Origin: Psettodes erumei
Lineage: Eukaryota > Chordata > Actinopteri > Pleuronectiformes > Psettodidae
Length of the DNA: 64,000 nt
NCBI GenBank assembly: GCA_016785225.1
Contig: JAFBJZ010000608.1
Span: forward strand, 744,001-808,000
Direction: 5' to 3'
Position numbers and translations under genes: made by a program. Below, in pieces: positions 38,495-50,333 of the stretch. The notes beneath the pieces are model-generated. The model made no database searches and was not told the DNA's origin. It was given only the letters and a program-made list of their open reading frames with translations. Positions within the stretch are counted from its first letter, which is position 1; each line of letters begins with the position of its first letter.

Positions 38495-41400
38495 GTACGA
38501 ATTTATTCCGCTCTTCCTGCTATATCAATGACCCATTCACGTTTTCCTTTCCAAACTTTAACCTGTCTGCATCTGTCATTACGCATTTGCCTGCTATATT
38601 TCTATTCTATCCCCCACCTACTCCCCTGCTTTGGGTACATCATGTTTTATGAAAGCACAGATCTGTAACACATGAGGTTTGGGCAGCCTGAAGCACCTCC
38701 AGTGTGAACAAGTTTTCCTTAATTCCTCCCTGTCTCTCGCTCTCTGCACGTGAATATGGCAGATCATAAATTCGTTTGCTGGCAGGCAGCTGTGCACCAC
38801 AGAGGAGAGGGGCTGCTGTGTGTTTGATGATGCTGAAACTCTCTTTGGTAATCAGTGGTAGCACTTGAAACATTTTGCTGCTGCCGTTTTTTTCCTTTGT
38901 TCCCCAAGGCCTTTCAGACAGACTTCGTTTTTCAATTTCAGATGGGTTATGTCTGTGACAAAAAGACAGCAAAAGTCTTGGTGTCAGGTTGAACTTAGGC
39001 AGTCAGGCTGCATATTGTTTATGACATCCTCCTGGCAACAGATGAAGATGCTCTGGGGGAAATGATCTAGTGTGATGTCAGAGTGTTTTTGTGTTTTGTC
39101 TCATGCTGTGTTTTGCAGCTCTCGCGGCTGTGGCTCATGACATCTCAGGCACCAGTGCTCCATGCCCTAGGTGAGATTCAACAAGGATGCTATACACACA
39201 GTTTTAGAAACGGCAGTGAGTGAGTGGGGGAGCTGCACTCAAGCACCGAAAACTTTGAGCAGTCACAACACTCAATGTGGAATCCTGGGAATTAATTACC
39301 AGCCAGGGCAAATGTGTGAAAGTGGGATTGAAGCATGAGGAAGTTGTTCATTTATTCATCAACGGTTCGTCATCATCAGAAGGTGGCCTTGATGCATCTC
39401 TCTCTCGTGGGCTCACACTTGTCGAAAACCATCATCGCCAGTTGTGCATGTGAGAGCTAGGAGAGACCGAGCAGATCCGCACTGACAGGATATTTACCTG
39501 CTCGGGCTGCCTGAGATGAATGGAAGGCGGGGGTGCTGCGTGAACAAGTGCTTGTTGGGGAATGCAGGGTGATGGGTGACTTCATATGAATGCTGAAATC
39601 ATCAGCTCAAAAACTTAATCAGCTTAAGTTAAACTGTTTTGTCCTTTAGGTTGAAGAAGAAAATTGCTGATATTCACTGGTTCAGATGTGATTTGCTGTT
39701 TTGCTGTTGGTCGGTCAACACGTGACATTTGAAGATGACAAAACTGAAGAGTGGAATTTTTCTCCACTTTACTTAAACAACTGTTCGATTGATGGAAATA
39801 ATTAGTTGCAGGCCTTGTTTCATTTCAGAGCATAATGAGTGGGAGTCATTAGTGCTGCGTTTTTACGAGCCTCCACTTTGTCTCAGACTGTGCACGTTTG
39901 TCTGCGCCGTCAGAGTCCAAGGCTGCTCCAAGAAAAGATCCCCATGCAGTGTCATGTTTGCATACATATTTCACGACCCCGCTCCTTTTGCTTTCACATC
40001 GGTTTTCCTCTCCCTATTTGTCTTGTGCGTGTTTCTGTCCTGGCTGGGGATCGTTGTGAATGATTTCCTCCAACGGTTGACACGCTCGGTGTCCGCCACT
40101 ATTTACTGGCCAGCTGCACCGCTTCAGCCGACGCGGCTGTCTCTGCCTCGAGCGCTGCATGCTGCACGATGCATGCTCAGTCTAATGAAAGTTGAGCTCA
40201 GAATATATTTTTGGACTGTAGTAAAACATTCCTTTAGCAAACAGTGTCCTCCCCCAGAGAGACATTATCGCCATGATGTGACCCATCTCAAGTCAGAAGC
40301 ACTTAGTGTCTTTTCAGTATGAATGGATTCAGCTCTTCCAGATGAGTTATTCAGAATATTTAAGACCCAAGAGGCTGGTAAGAAGAGTCGGCCAATGTGT
40401 GGTTGTGCATTAAGACAGATTGATCAACCAGTTGTTGTTCCGCAGTGGGGATATTTATATAGGAGGGGGGAAAATAGCTGGACTTTGCCCATGTGGCCTG
40501 ACCCTACATGTGTTGCATTAATTTTGTCGAAGCTGTGTTGGACTCGTTTGACCACCCTAACAAAAGTTTAACACACAAGTTGGAATCCGATGCTGCCTCT
40601 GGGCTTTCTCATTGGGCCATCGTGCCCAGACAGGTCACAGTTAAGCTCCGCAGGCCCCTCCTCTGAGCATCTCTTCTCTCGTGGGCCCATTTGGCTCAGA
40701 TATCTCTTGTCAGTGTCAAATCCGTCAAGGTTAGTTTAAGTTACTCTCCATCCCCTCAGCATTTAAAAAAAGACTGTTCTGATCAGTTCTTGTGCTCCAT
40801 TTTGCAGAACTGTTTATTATTTCAGTCGTTGTGTGTTGTATGAAATTGTGCAGGGTGCATTTTATATTGTTTCATAATCAAATGTCAGGTTTCTTGCAAG
40901 AAGACCTGCACAACAAGAGGGAAAATGCATCCATTATAGAGCTTTTTTTTCACAGCCAACCTTTTAACCTCTTGCAGCAGGAAAAGTGCAGGTGTAATCA
41001 ATAACATTAACAACAGCTGCATTCCACTCAGACCAGAGGTCTTTGCTACCATGCAGCATTTGTGGTCAGTGATGGAACTTTGGGTCTAACCCTGGGTTTT
41101 CAGTGTTAAAGCGGTGGTTCACTTTTTGCCACAACAAATTATGTTGAGCACATCACTGGGGCAGGTGATAATCAGAGAGATTGTAGAAAACAAGCCAGCT
41201 CTCTTTGGGGAAATGGTGTGTTTTTTTGGAACTTGAAAATCAAATCTGCATCTGCCTATGTATATTTCTACAAAAATTCTCTAAATTCAGTAAATACCAC
41301 AGTACATACCAGTAAAGTGCAGATGGCATTAAGCATTTTAAGAGGATAAGAGTCAATTGAAATTGCAGATTAACACAGTGTGCTACAAAGTAGGTGCTAA

Positions 41401-44400
41401 GGGAAACATTCCCCAGTCTGATGAGATTCCATGTGTACACTCATTGTCATTGTCTTCCACTGAGATTTGAAACACAGAATTATGTCTCTGCTTCAGATAA
41501 TTTATCTTCCAGCCTGGCATACACGCACCATCCTCCCAGATATCTCCTCCCTATTCTGCACCTATTCTTCCTAATAGTCTGACGCGTTAACAGGAAAAAG
41601 ACAGGTAACCTCCTACCTGGGTGAGTTTCTTACAAATTGGCCCAGGAGAAGTTCTGCTGCTGCCAGGTTCTTTCTCTGAGTCTGACATGCTGACCTGTGA
41701 GCACATCAAGTCACTAGAGAAAAGTTTCAAGTAGAGCATGGAGCGATCCGAGATAATTAAAAGTTTGGGCTGGTTGACGTCAGGTTGCGAAAAGAGCATT
41801 TCTTTATTTTTGTAATATAAAACATGAAAAGACCAAGCTGACGTCTAAAAATTGCTTGTGTTGTCAAAAACATTCGACATCGACAGAAACTCATTCTCAG
41901 TGTTTGTAAAGAGTCCGGGAGGTGTCCTGGGAGAAAACATAAACTAATTTGTGCGCACAAATTATCATTCTGTGAACACAAATCATTAAACTGAGAGCAT
42001 GAATTACTAAATTGGTAGCACAAATCATTAAATCAAGAGACAACTCGCAGGGTCTGTGTTCACACAGCCAATCAAACGAAGCTGATGTTTCGCATTTTTA
42101 AAATCCTATGATTTTGAATATTAAAATTATAATTTTCTGAAGATGAACTGATAGATTAATGAGGTAACTGTGTCTTTTTTTATAATCCCAGAGCCATGTG
42201 ACTTTGATGATGGCCATATAGCAGCTGTCCCACTTTTCTTTCTCTTTGTCTTTCTACTATGGCTTGAAGTTCTGTTTTTTGTTTGTTTGTTTTTGGGGGG
42301 GGGTGTTTTGAATGTGTGCCAGGCATGTGCTTCCCATGACAGAGAGGTGGTCCAAGCTTTCATAGAGCTCTGCTCCAGAAACCCTCCGTCTCTGACCTTT
42401 GTTGCTGAGACACACAGGCTCCATGCCAGGCAGCAAGTACTGCCTTTGCAGCTGAGGCGGGGGTTGGGGGGGCACGACGGTGTCACCGGCGGCATAAAGG
42501 CACTGGTTTCTCGGACAACATTAACCTCCTGCTGAGCCAGGCGGAATTTTTTTGCTGCAGGACCATCTATTTCACATAGAGTAATTACTCTGACATCAGG
42601 CTGGTGTGACAGTAAATGAGTTCAGTTTACGAGGTTGGGGGAGATAGAGAGATAGAGAGAGAGTGAGAGAGTGAGTGAGGCAGGGAGGGAGAGCGAGCGC
42701 TCACAAAAGAGCTATTTACCAGCAGAGGGAGTACGGTGTTAAATGGCTTGATTATGACCCTGAATATGCTCTAAAAAATAATCCGCCCGTAAATCCAGCC
42801 ATTAACAACTCTCATTGCTGTGGCTTTTGACTCGCTGCTACCTTATTAGCCTTAATTTAAGTAGACCCTCTTTGCAGTTTGTACAGATTCCTATTACCAT
42901 GATGTCACCTACAGGTTTTGCTGTTTCCCTGTGCGACCCTCAGGGTGTTGACATAATGCGCCCCCCAGCTGGGTCAGATGTTTACTGTGGAGTTGAGCCA
43001 AGATTACCAGGCACTTTTCACCTTTGCTCTGTAATCCCTGTGAACCCTGCATTACAGCTCGAGTAACAAATTACAGAGAGTGAGGCGAATATTAGCTGGT
43101 TTCAGTGATCAACAGAACATTGAGGCCTGCTTCTCAAATGTGACAATATGCTGTTTTTTTTCCTGTTTTGATGTCAGTTAGCACTGAACTTCACTAATCA
43201 TCCCATGATTGATTAATTTTTTCAATATTTTAAAATACATTTTTAAGCCTATACAGAAAATAGTGAGAAATGGTCATCACAGGCTCCAACTGACAAAAGC
43301 AGGGACTTTCTTTTACTGTGAGAAAGCAGCAAATCTTAATCTTAATCTTTGAGACACTGAACTAGCAAAAGTGTGGCATTCTCCCTCAATAAATTACCAT
43401 TAATCTAGACTGATGGTTGATCCAAAAGAGCTATTTGACAACATTGCCTTGGGCTTTTGATACTTGAAAGTTTTTAAAAAGCATGAGTTGATTGAAAAAT
43501 TAAAAAACTGATAATCAATAATGATAGTAATGATTAGACAGAAGCGTAGGGAAGATGAAGAAGAATTAGAGAGGCATGGGAGTTCATTGCTTTTGTCTTC
43601 AAGGTCATTATTGAAAGAGTGTCTGCCTGATGGGTCTTCCTCCCCCTGTATCATTCATCAGTCTGTTCGCAATCACCATTCTGTTTGAATTAGCATAATT
43701 TGCCCACCCCAACTGGGGATGAATGGAGTTCGTGAAATGCCTGTCAATCACCTATTATTAAATGAACAATGGCCATAAGCTCTCATCAAGTTTTGCCCCA
43801 GGGGCTGATGTCAGAACCAAGTTTTGGCTCAGAAACTTAGTCGGATCATGTCCCCAACTCACTCGCTGCTCTGATTAAAACCATCCACTGCGTCTGGATA
43901 TAAATATGTCGATGCATGCACTTTTTGCAGAAAAAAGTGAACTTTTAATTAGATTTGCTTGATCAACAACATGGGTCCACGTGAACTAGGGAAAGACCTG
44001 TATTATTTGGTTTAATTTTGTATACCTTTTTTGTCTTTGTTGACTCATAGTTCTACTTGCAACTGTCTGATTCAAACTCATCAGTCTGCCCTAATTAATC
44101 CCACATGCTCTTATTTCCATGCCCATTTCCTCATTGAGGTTTGACTAGGAACTAAACAGTGTCCACACATGTCAAACAATGGCGGAATCATCTCAAGTGT
44201 GTTTCCTCCGCACTTGTTTTTGCACTGTTCGCAGGATTTTGCATGTCATTCAAGCTGTCACAGTTTTCATTTTCCATCTTGCATGTGTTCGTCGGTGGAG
44301 AGGACTGCTGTTAGAGTGACTTTGGAGTATGTGTCCTTGTGTGGTTTTTCTTGCACCAGCCATCATGAAGGGGTGACTGTCATTAGGAGTGCTCTTTATT

Positions 44401-47400
44401 GATGCGTGCTCACATGTGTTGTCTGTATCCCATCTATATAAGGACCTGCACATGTGTGTGTGTGTGTGTGTGTGTGTGTATGGGGGGGTATGGCCTCATC
44501 AAGTTTGCAGATGAAAAGCACAGCATGGCATTTGTGTTGGAAAAGCAAAGACTGTTATGAATACATTATTTCATGGTTGCCTGTCAAGGAGTGAGTTGTG
44601 GTAACTTGCGAGAAAGCAGACTCTGGGGTTTAATAAAGCTGAACAGTTGTTGATTTGTTTGGGTGGAACAGAATGGTGGTGGTGGTGGTGGTGGGGGGGG
44701 GGGCTAAGAGTTGTGGAAGGGCAGTAAGAAAAGGACATCTTGAAATTTGCAAAGTCTGGAGGAGGTTCATCTGTTCCCTGGGCCCGGCAGCTCACAGCCT
44801 GTGGAGAATGCATTAATTTGGAGAATGTTGATAAAACCAAGACACGATTCACATCAGAACATGCCGACAGGTTGACGTCAAAATCCAGCCAAATTTTTGT
44901 AAAAAGACACACAACTCGACATCCGATGAGAATAGAATGACAGTAAGTAAAAAATCTGTTCATTTTTTCAATGTTCTTCTAACCTTCTTTATTTCCTGCC
45001 AATGAGTTGATAATTTTGCCTCTTCGTGCTTCTAAAAATGTCTGATAAATCTAGGAAAAATGATTGATTTGCTCTCAACACGCAGACGCATTCAGCCAGT
45101 GATGACGAAAGCTTCGTTTTTATGGAGGCATAAACTAAAAAGCCCACAACTCACCACGACCATGGGCTCCTGACCTTAAGTCTTATGGCCCATTACAGCC
45201 ACAAGTTGCACAAGAGCTGTGAGTCGTTCAACCAAAGATGTTCCTATTTCAGATTGTTTCATTGAGGTCAGTTTTAAATCCTGAAAAGTTTAAAACCTCC
45301 AGTGTTTCTCAAGAAAAAGGCAAATACTGGTCAGAAAAACCGACCATGATTTTGTGTAACGAGCCCATGATATTACAGTGTGTAAAACAATGGCTGAACA
45401 CACAGGAGGGAAAAGCCAAATTTATTTCTTCATTCAGTCATTGGTCTGTATCACATTTCAGTCACCCGCACGCAAACGGACGCACACGCTGTCACGTTCA
45501 CACGTACACAGACACACAATCCTCCCACCTAGCATTGACTTTATTGAGGCAATATAAATGGCACAAGCTCTCCTTGTGTACACTGGAGCATAAAGGGAGT
45601 TGATTGTGGCCAGAACGCCGCTTTATTAAGACCTCTGTTTACTCTCTCCTTTATTGAACGTATAAATAAGGCCTCGGGTTCTGGTCCCGTTTTTACCGCT
45701 CCCTTAGTGCCACTGGTACCTCCTTATAACATTCTGGTGAACAAAAGCCACTTACACAGTGCGCACACCGCAGCCCCGCCACACTCCCGACTTTGCTGAA
45801 TGTCTCTCCCAAGCATGTGGAAAAGAAATGAGCCTGCAGACTATTTCCACTAATATAAGGCCATTTATAAGTGGGAATTAAACCTCATTGCACACCACAC
45901 TGACAAAATGGTTATTCACTGGAGGACTTTGAAGTCGGGGAACCGAACGCCGTACGGCTGTGAACCTCGTCTTCAAAGATGAAGCGGAGCATGCCGCAGA
46001 AAAAAGGGGAATGGCCGTTCCATCTGTGTTTGCCTCATACCTCGGCGAACCTCAATGTGGCTTTGACCTTTCTCTGTCAACCCCCCCTCCTCCTCATCTG
46101 TTGTGTTGCTGTACTTTTCTCAGAGGCTGTCATACCTTCCCTTACTCAGCATGCCTGCCTCCCCCAGACGGCGTGGTTTTGCTAAGACTAATGAGCATGG
46201 GACGCTTCTCCCGCGGTTGTGTATGTGATGCCGTCCCGTCCTTGCCACGGCCTGCTTCTCATCACCAGGGCTGGAACTGGATGAGGGCTGCTGAGCTGGT
46301 CACCTCTGGCACTCCGCTATCAGCTGGAGCGGCTCTGTGATGAACTCCAGAGTGGTGGTTTCCTCAGAGGAGGACCAGAACAAAGCTCAGCTGGGGAGCG
46401 CCATGCCTGACCTGGGTTATTATGGCTGGATAATAAGCAGACTCAGCAATTTGGCTGGGTGAGTCATGTGAGAGACAGAAGTGGATGTAAACTTTGAAGG
46501 AGAGCCTTGAATCTGCTGGTAATAAAAGTCAGAGATGAGTCTGTCTCCCTTGGGTGTGTTTTGCATTTCTATGTGTTTGAAACTCGATTCCAAATTAAGA
46601 GTTTCAATTTCAAAACGCACCGTTGGTTGTGCTCAAACCACACGCGCAGCTTCTCACAAGACGCTGACGTCACCCTGGAACTAAATCTGTTTCCCTGCTG
46701 TTTGGAAATGCACGACGGAGCATCAGTGGGAGAAAACAAACAAACAAAAAAACTAGCAAACGTTTGATTTAGGGTGTTTGCACTCAAACAAATGGTGCTA
46801 GCAACCCCTGCTGTTATAGTAAGAGACCCGAGCTTTGAAAGAGCTTGCCCGCTGCGGGGAACTGATTACTGCAGACACCCTGTTAGCATTGTCCTCCTGT
46901 GGCCCACCACTGCATTCTGCTTCTCTGTGTGTCCTCATGATGTACTTTTTAGCAACACTTCAGCCCTTAAGTGGTAGGTTTATTTATTTTACGCCACTTC
47001 ATCACCCGACGGCACGCTCGGAGACATTGGATTATGGGACGGATATACTCTTAAATGACTGGCAACACACCAGAGCTTCAAGAATTGTGGCCACTCAGAT
47101 AACACCCTGTCAGAACAGAGAGAGAGGAGATAAAAGCATGCTGGGAACAATGCCCCAAAGCTACGTCTAATCCCTGCACAGCATCCTGGACACTAGCCTT
47201 GTGCTAGGAGTTATCGTATCAGCAGCAGCAGCCCGAGCTCCTCTTTGCTCCATACTCACCATTCCCGAAGAACGGCTTGAGATTTATACACCCTGAGCGG
47301 CGGAGGGAGGCGGTTATGGTTTCGCTATGGGCTAACAGCTCTCATTGCTCGAGAGTGTCGATTACTGCTGTTGTGTTCATGTGTTTGTGGCAGAGGAGGC

Positions 47401-49573
47401 GGGCTCCGTGCTACCGACAGCGGAGAGAAAGGAGGTGAACATGTGTTCGGAACATGCGAGGATGAACTGGAGATGGCATTGTGTCAGTGTAGATAATTGT
47501 TAGCTGTGAAAAACAAAAACACTCAGAGCGTTATTTGCTTGTTCTGACACAAAAATCCACAAGTACTGTGATCTTTGTTTAAGTGGCACCTTGTGTTCGA
47601 AGGCAGCTGTACTGTCAGGTTGTGTACTGATGCTGCTAATGGAAGCCAGGTTCAGGCCTTCATTACCCACGGGGGAGGAAGTCATTATCAGCGCTGTTAC
47701 CACTGTTTGTGTCCACAGAGATGGACATGGTGCAGTTGGACAGATGCTGAGACAATGCGAGGATGGAGCACTTTGAAGTTGTCTTTCTATTCTCACATGG
47801 TATTTGTATTTTCTGTTGCAGGGAGTGTGACTGTTCAACACAGACCAGCAGCAGCAAAGCACTATGGGACGACAGTACCTCTTCAGCTTGTTGGACAAGA
47901 CTGGAAACCAATCGTCCAGCTCAAATCCCAGGTGAAGAAAATGAGTTCAGAGCTGTCCATTCGTCTGTCCCACGCAGATGTGGATATCTTGACATTACTC
48001 AGCATCGTGTCATGAAATTTCCTCTGCTGATGATTTTAAATGATTCTGATGACCTCTACGCATTTTGTCCAGTGCAGACAGGTCGAAATTTATATTCATG
48101 ACATCGGCTGGAACAGCGGCATTAGGTCAAGATTTCCACCACTTCAAAATAAATTTAAAAAATTGGGAAACTTGATTCCTGTGCTTCCCAGGGGATGAAA
48201 GCTTCTTATCTTGGACGCTCTGGAGCTTTCTTCTCGCCCCATTACCAGGCCAAATCTTTGTACACATGAACCGGTGATTCATAATAATCCAGCAGGCAGA
48301 TTGCCACAGAGTTTGTTAAAAACATTCATGTTCCCGAGGGGGTAAACCATTTTTATTTCGATGACTTTTTGGCCATTCATTGAACAGCAACCTCAGGGCA
48401 AAATTAAACTTTTTGGCCCCGCCGCTGGAAAGGCTCTTTGAACGGAAAAAATGTCAGTTTGCGTTTTGTTGCATTTTTTTCGGTACATCTTATGGAAGCT
48501 AGTGGTGAATGTCAAATCTTTCAAAACCAGGGTTTACAGTTAAACCTGCTGCATAAATAGGTAAAACTGGATTTAATATCAACCTAATTATAGGCAAAAT
48601 TAGACTTTCTAGAGCTTCACTTCATTTTGAATGCAGAACCGAGCTGCTGCATATCTAATCAGCTGCGTGAACTGCAACAGGCTGCGATGAACAATTTTAG
48701 TTTGGTAATTGCTGTTTACATGCATTGCTAATTGAAGTAGAAGTCTTGGATAAACAAATGATTATCCATAAATTTCACGGTGCACTTCAGTCTCGTGCAT
48801 CTCAGTCCTCACATGAGAGAGTCTGCAGAAAGAGTCGACTCGGTGCAGTAGGACCTCATACGGTCCTGCAGAGAAGGCAGTTATTGCTGTTTTTGTTCAG
48901 TATTTCAAGCACAGACGGCTGTACAGTATCTTGGAGAGAAAGAAAAAACACCACACGACTCACTGGAACATTAATGAAGTCCTTGGCACTGTTTGGTGTT
49001 ATAATCCCAGACTTTATAAAAAAAAAGCCTGAATACATGGCTGCCAGGCAGACTTTAAAAACACAGCTTGAGTTTCCAGGTTGTTCTATTGAGTCAATTC
49101 ATTTGTGGATTAATTTGTTCTGGCTTATCTGAACAGACGAGGTGCCACAAGGTTTCTTTGGGATCTTATTACCCGCAAAAAAACAAACAAAACCAAACCT
49201 CAAATCAGCAAACAGAATCCCTTCAGTGAAGGTTAGATTAAGTGCTAATTTGAATATATTACTCATCTAATAACGACCCCAAACATGCAGTGTGCCACAT
49301 ATGTTCCCATGAAGTTAGAAATGGCAGTTGTCATAAACCTTATGCACTGTGAGTGAGGTCAAATCATGCATATGCTGCAGAAAGCTGTGCAACAGGAAAT
49401 AGCAGGAAGTTTAGTCCCACTGGGTCTGTGCTATGATGCTGCCTCAAACCTTAAACGTTCTGCTTCCATATCCTCTTATGATCCACAAGACATTCTTCTC
49501 CATGTGGAGGTGATGGATGAGTTAACCCAGAGCAGCACCACAGTTGACCCAGATTGAACTATATGTGTGAAAT

Positions 49574-49618
<45 letters not shown>

Positions 49619-50333
49619 GTGCACGCGCACAGTGCTAGCTCAGCGATATGGAGAATGTGAAACAGAGGATTGTTTTATGTTTCTGAATCTGAGTGAGAGT
49701 GCACACAGACACAGGAGGAGAGAACGGTCATGTGTTGACATGGAGATGAGTGTGGGCACGTGCAGCCACGTCTGTTGCACAGCATGACTGGCAGGAGTGA
49801 CGTACGACTCAGTCCGCTTCATCTGGCCCAAACAGACACACGCGGTCTCTCTCGGTGTTGTAACTGGGGGGGCGCGTAGCCTCGTGGCTTTCAGTGGGAT
49901 TAATGTCAAATGGAATAGAAACATAAGCTAATCCTCTCTGCTCTTGTTGTAAGATACAAAGTCGCCTCATAAGGATTTCCAACTGCTCCCATCAATTGAA
50001 AACAGCGGTGGTGCATGTTTTCTCACAGTGCTGGGTGGCTCACTTTTCTTTAGGATTTGAATAAAGGTTTTTGTTGTTATTTTTTTAGAAGCATTTGCTT
50101 GTCACACACAGTACCAAGTTGATTTATTTCCTTGAATTTAAAGTGATGTATGCAACAGTTGACTGGCAGCGGGAGCCATCTTTCCTCAATCAAAAGTGCC
50201 GTCTGCTTGACTCCAGAAGAATTTTTTTCTCATCCCCCGCCTGTCTGTTGTCTCTTCAGAGTCACCCCGCCTCGCTGAAGCTCCTGATTGAAGCGGAAGG
50301 TGAGCAGCTGCTCTTGGCTCTGGAGAAAAACGA
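38389..50333 (+). CDS. adam12: adam12 (ADAM metallopeptidase 12), coding exons 1-3, partial gene
   Basis: ADAM12 (meltrin alpha) is a type I membrane zinc metalloprotease that sheds growth factor precursors and acts in muscle and fat cell development. Spliced CDS visible here: 38389-38494, 47822-47931, 50260-50333, covering about 96 residues with matching phases. Exon 1 encodes a signal peptide; exons 2 and 3 encode the start of the prodomain. LQLVGQDWKPIVQLKSQ joined to SHPASLKLLIEAEGEQLLLA and LEKNE parallels the human stretch around WIPVKSFDSKNHPE and INLERNE. ADAM12, ADAM19 and ADAM33 are similar here; the position downstream of c10orf90 on the same strand, as in human 10q26, decides for ADAM12. 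The metalloprotease, disintegrin, Cys-rich and transmembrane parts lie beyond the right edge. Confidence 0.87.
41775..41782. promoter_or_regulatory. Perfect CRE palindrome
   Basis: TGACGTCA in the context GGTTGACGTCAGG, a consensus CREB/ATF site in adam12 intron 1. Confidence 0.45.
41951..42034. repeat. 21-nt period tandem repeat, four copies
   Basis: Four adjacent 21-base units at 41951, 41972, 41993 and 42014 share the pattern G-G-RCAYRAATYAYTAAAYT. The second and fourth are closest (ACACAAATCATTAAA and GCACAAATCATTAAA). Because 21 is a multiple of three, the minus strand reads a seven-residue repeat (SQFNDLC, SQNDNLC), but there is no sign of a gene. Confidence 0.85.
42641..42700. repeat. 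GA-rich low-complexity tract
   Basis: Interrupted GA repeat (GATAGAGAGATAGAGAGAGA and similar) in adam12 intron 1. Confidence 0.85.
43185..43515 (+). repeat. Dispersed teleost repeat, family A, copy 4 (longest)
   Basis: Reads CATGATTGATTAATTTTTTC, then ACAGAAAATAGTGAGAAATG, GAGAAAGCAGCAAATCTTAA, GAGACACTGAACTAGCAAAA and a tail with GAGTTGATTGAAAAATTAAA and CTGATAATCAATAATGATAG. Order and content match the family seen at 8160, 16497 and 37490. Both AT-rich ends are still recognisable. Confidence 0.7.
44453..44479. repeat. (TG)13 microsatellite
   Basis: About 27 bases of TG in adam12 intron 1. Confidence 0.93.
44674..44703. repeat. (GGT)n plus G11 tract
   Basis: Six GGT units run into eleven consecutive G, a strong G-quadruplex candidate in adam12 intron 1. 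Confidence 0.9.
44874..44881. promoter_or_regulatory. Perfect CRE palindrome
   Basis: TGACGTCA in the context GGTTGACGTCAAA, adam12 intron 1. Confidence 0.45.
46665..46672. promoter_or_regulatory. Perfect CRE palindrome
   Basis: TGACGTCA in the context ACGCTGACGTCACCC, adam12 intron 1, about 1.1 kb before exon 2. Confidence 0.45.
47822..47931 (+). CDS. adam12: adam12 coding exon 2 (prodomain)
   Basis: A 110-nt exon encoding GSVTVQHRPAAAKHYGTTVP then LQLVGQDWKPIVQLKSQ, between acceptor TTCTGTTGCAG and donor GTGAAG. Phase 1 in and 0 out fit exons 1 and 3 exactly. The central part is poorly conserved in the family; the D-W-x-P-x-x-x-L/F end is the recognisable part. Confidence 0.82.
47932..50259 (+). 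other. adam12 intron 2
   Basis: A 2.3-kb intron with a (GT)15 tract at 49580 and no other recognised element. Confidence 0.75.
49580..49610. repeat. (GT)15 microsatellite
   Basis: About 31 bases of GT, followed by ATGTATGTGTG, in adam12 intron 2. Confidence 0.95.
50260..50333 (+). CDS. adam12: adam12 coding exon 3 (prodomain)
   Basis: A 74-nt exon encoding SHPASLKLLIEAEGEQLLLA then LEKN and two bases of a Glu codon. Acceptor is CTCTTCAG and donor GTAAGTG. It matches the ADAM prodomain strand pattern HPE--N-R---E--EL-I-LE-NE. Confidence 0.86.

Larger units (their letters stand above)
38495..47821 (+). other. adam12 intron 1
   Basis: A 9.3-kb intron. It contains a long copy of dispersed repeat A (43185-43515), a 21-nt tandem repeat (41951-42034), GA-rich and GGT repeats, three perfect CRE palindromes and a cryptic exon-like segment near 39119. 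No nested gene is supported. Confidence 0.7.

Noticed and set aside
39789..40322. 177-codon open frame in adam12 intron 1
   Set aside because: Starts at TTG, is Cys/Leu/Ser-rich like random translations, and has no splice support or family match.
45960..46340. 126-codon open frame in adam12 intron 1
   Set aside because: Starts at GTG, has low-complexity composition, no homology recognised.
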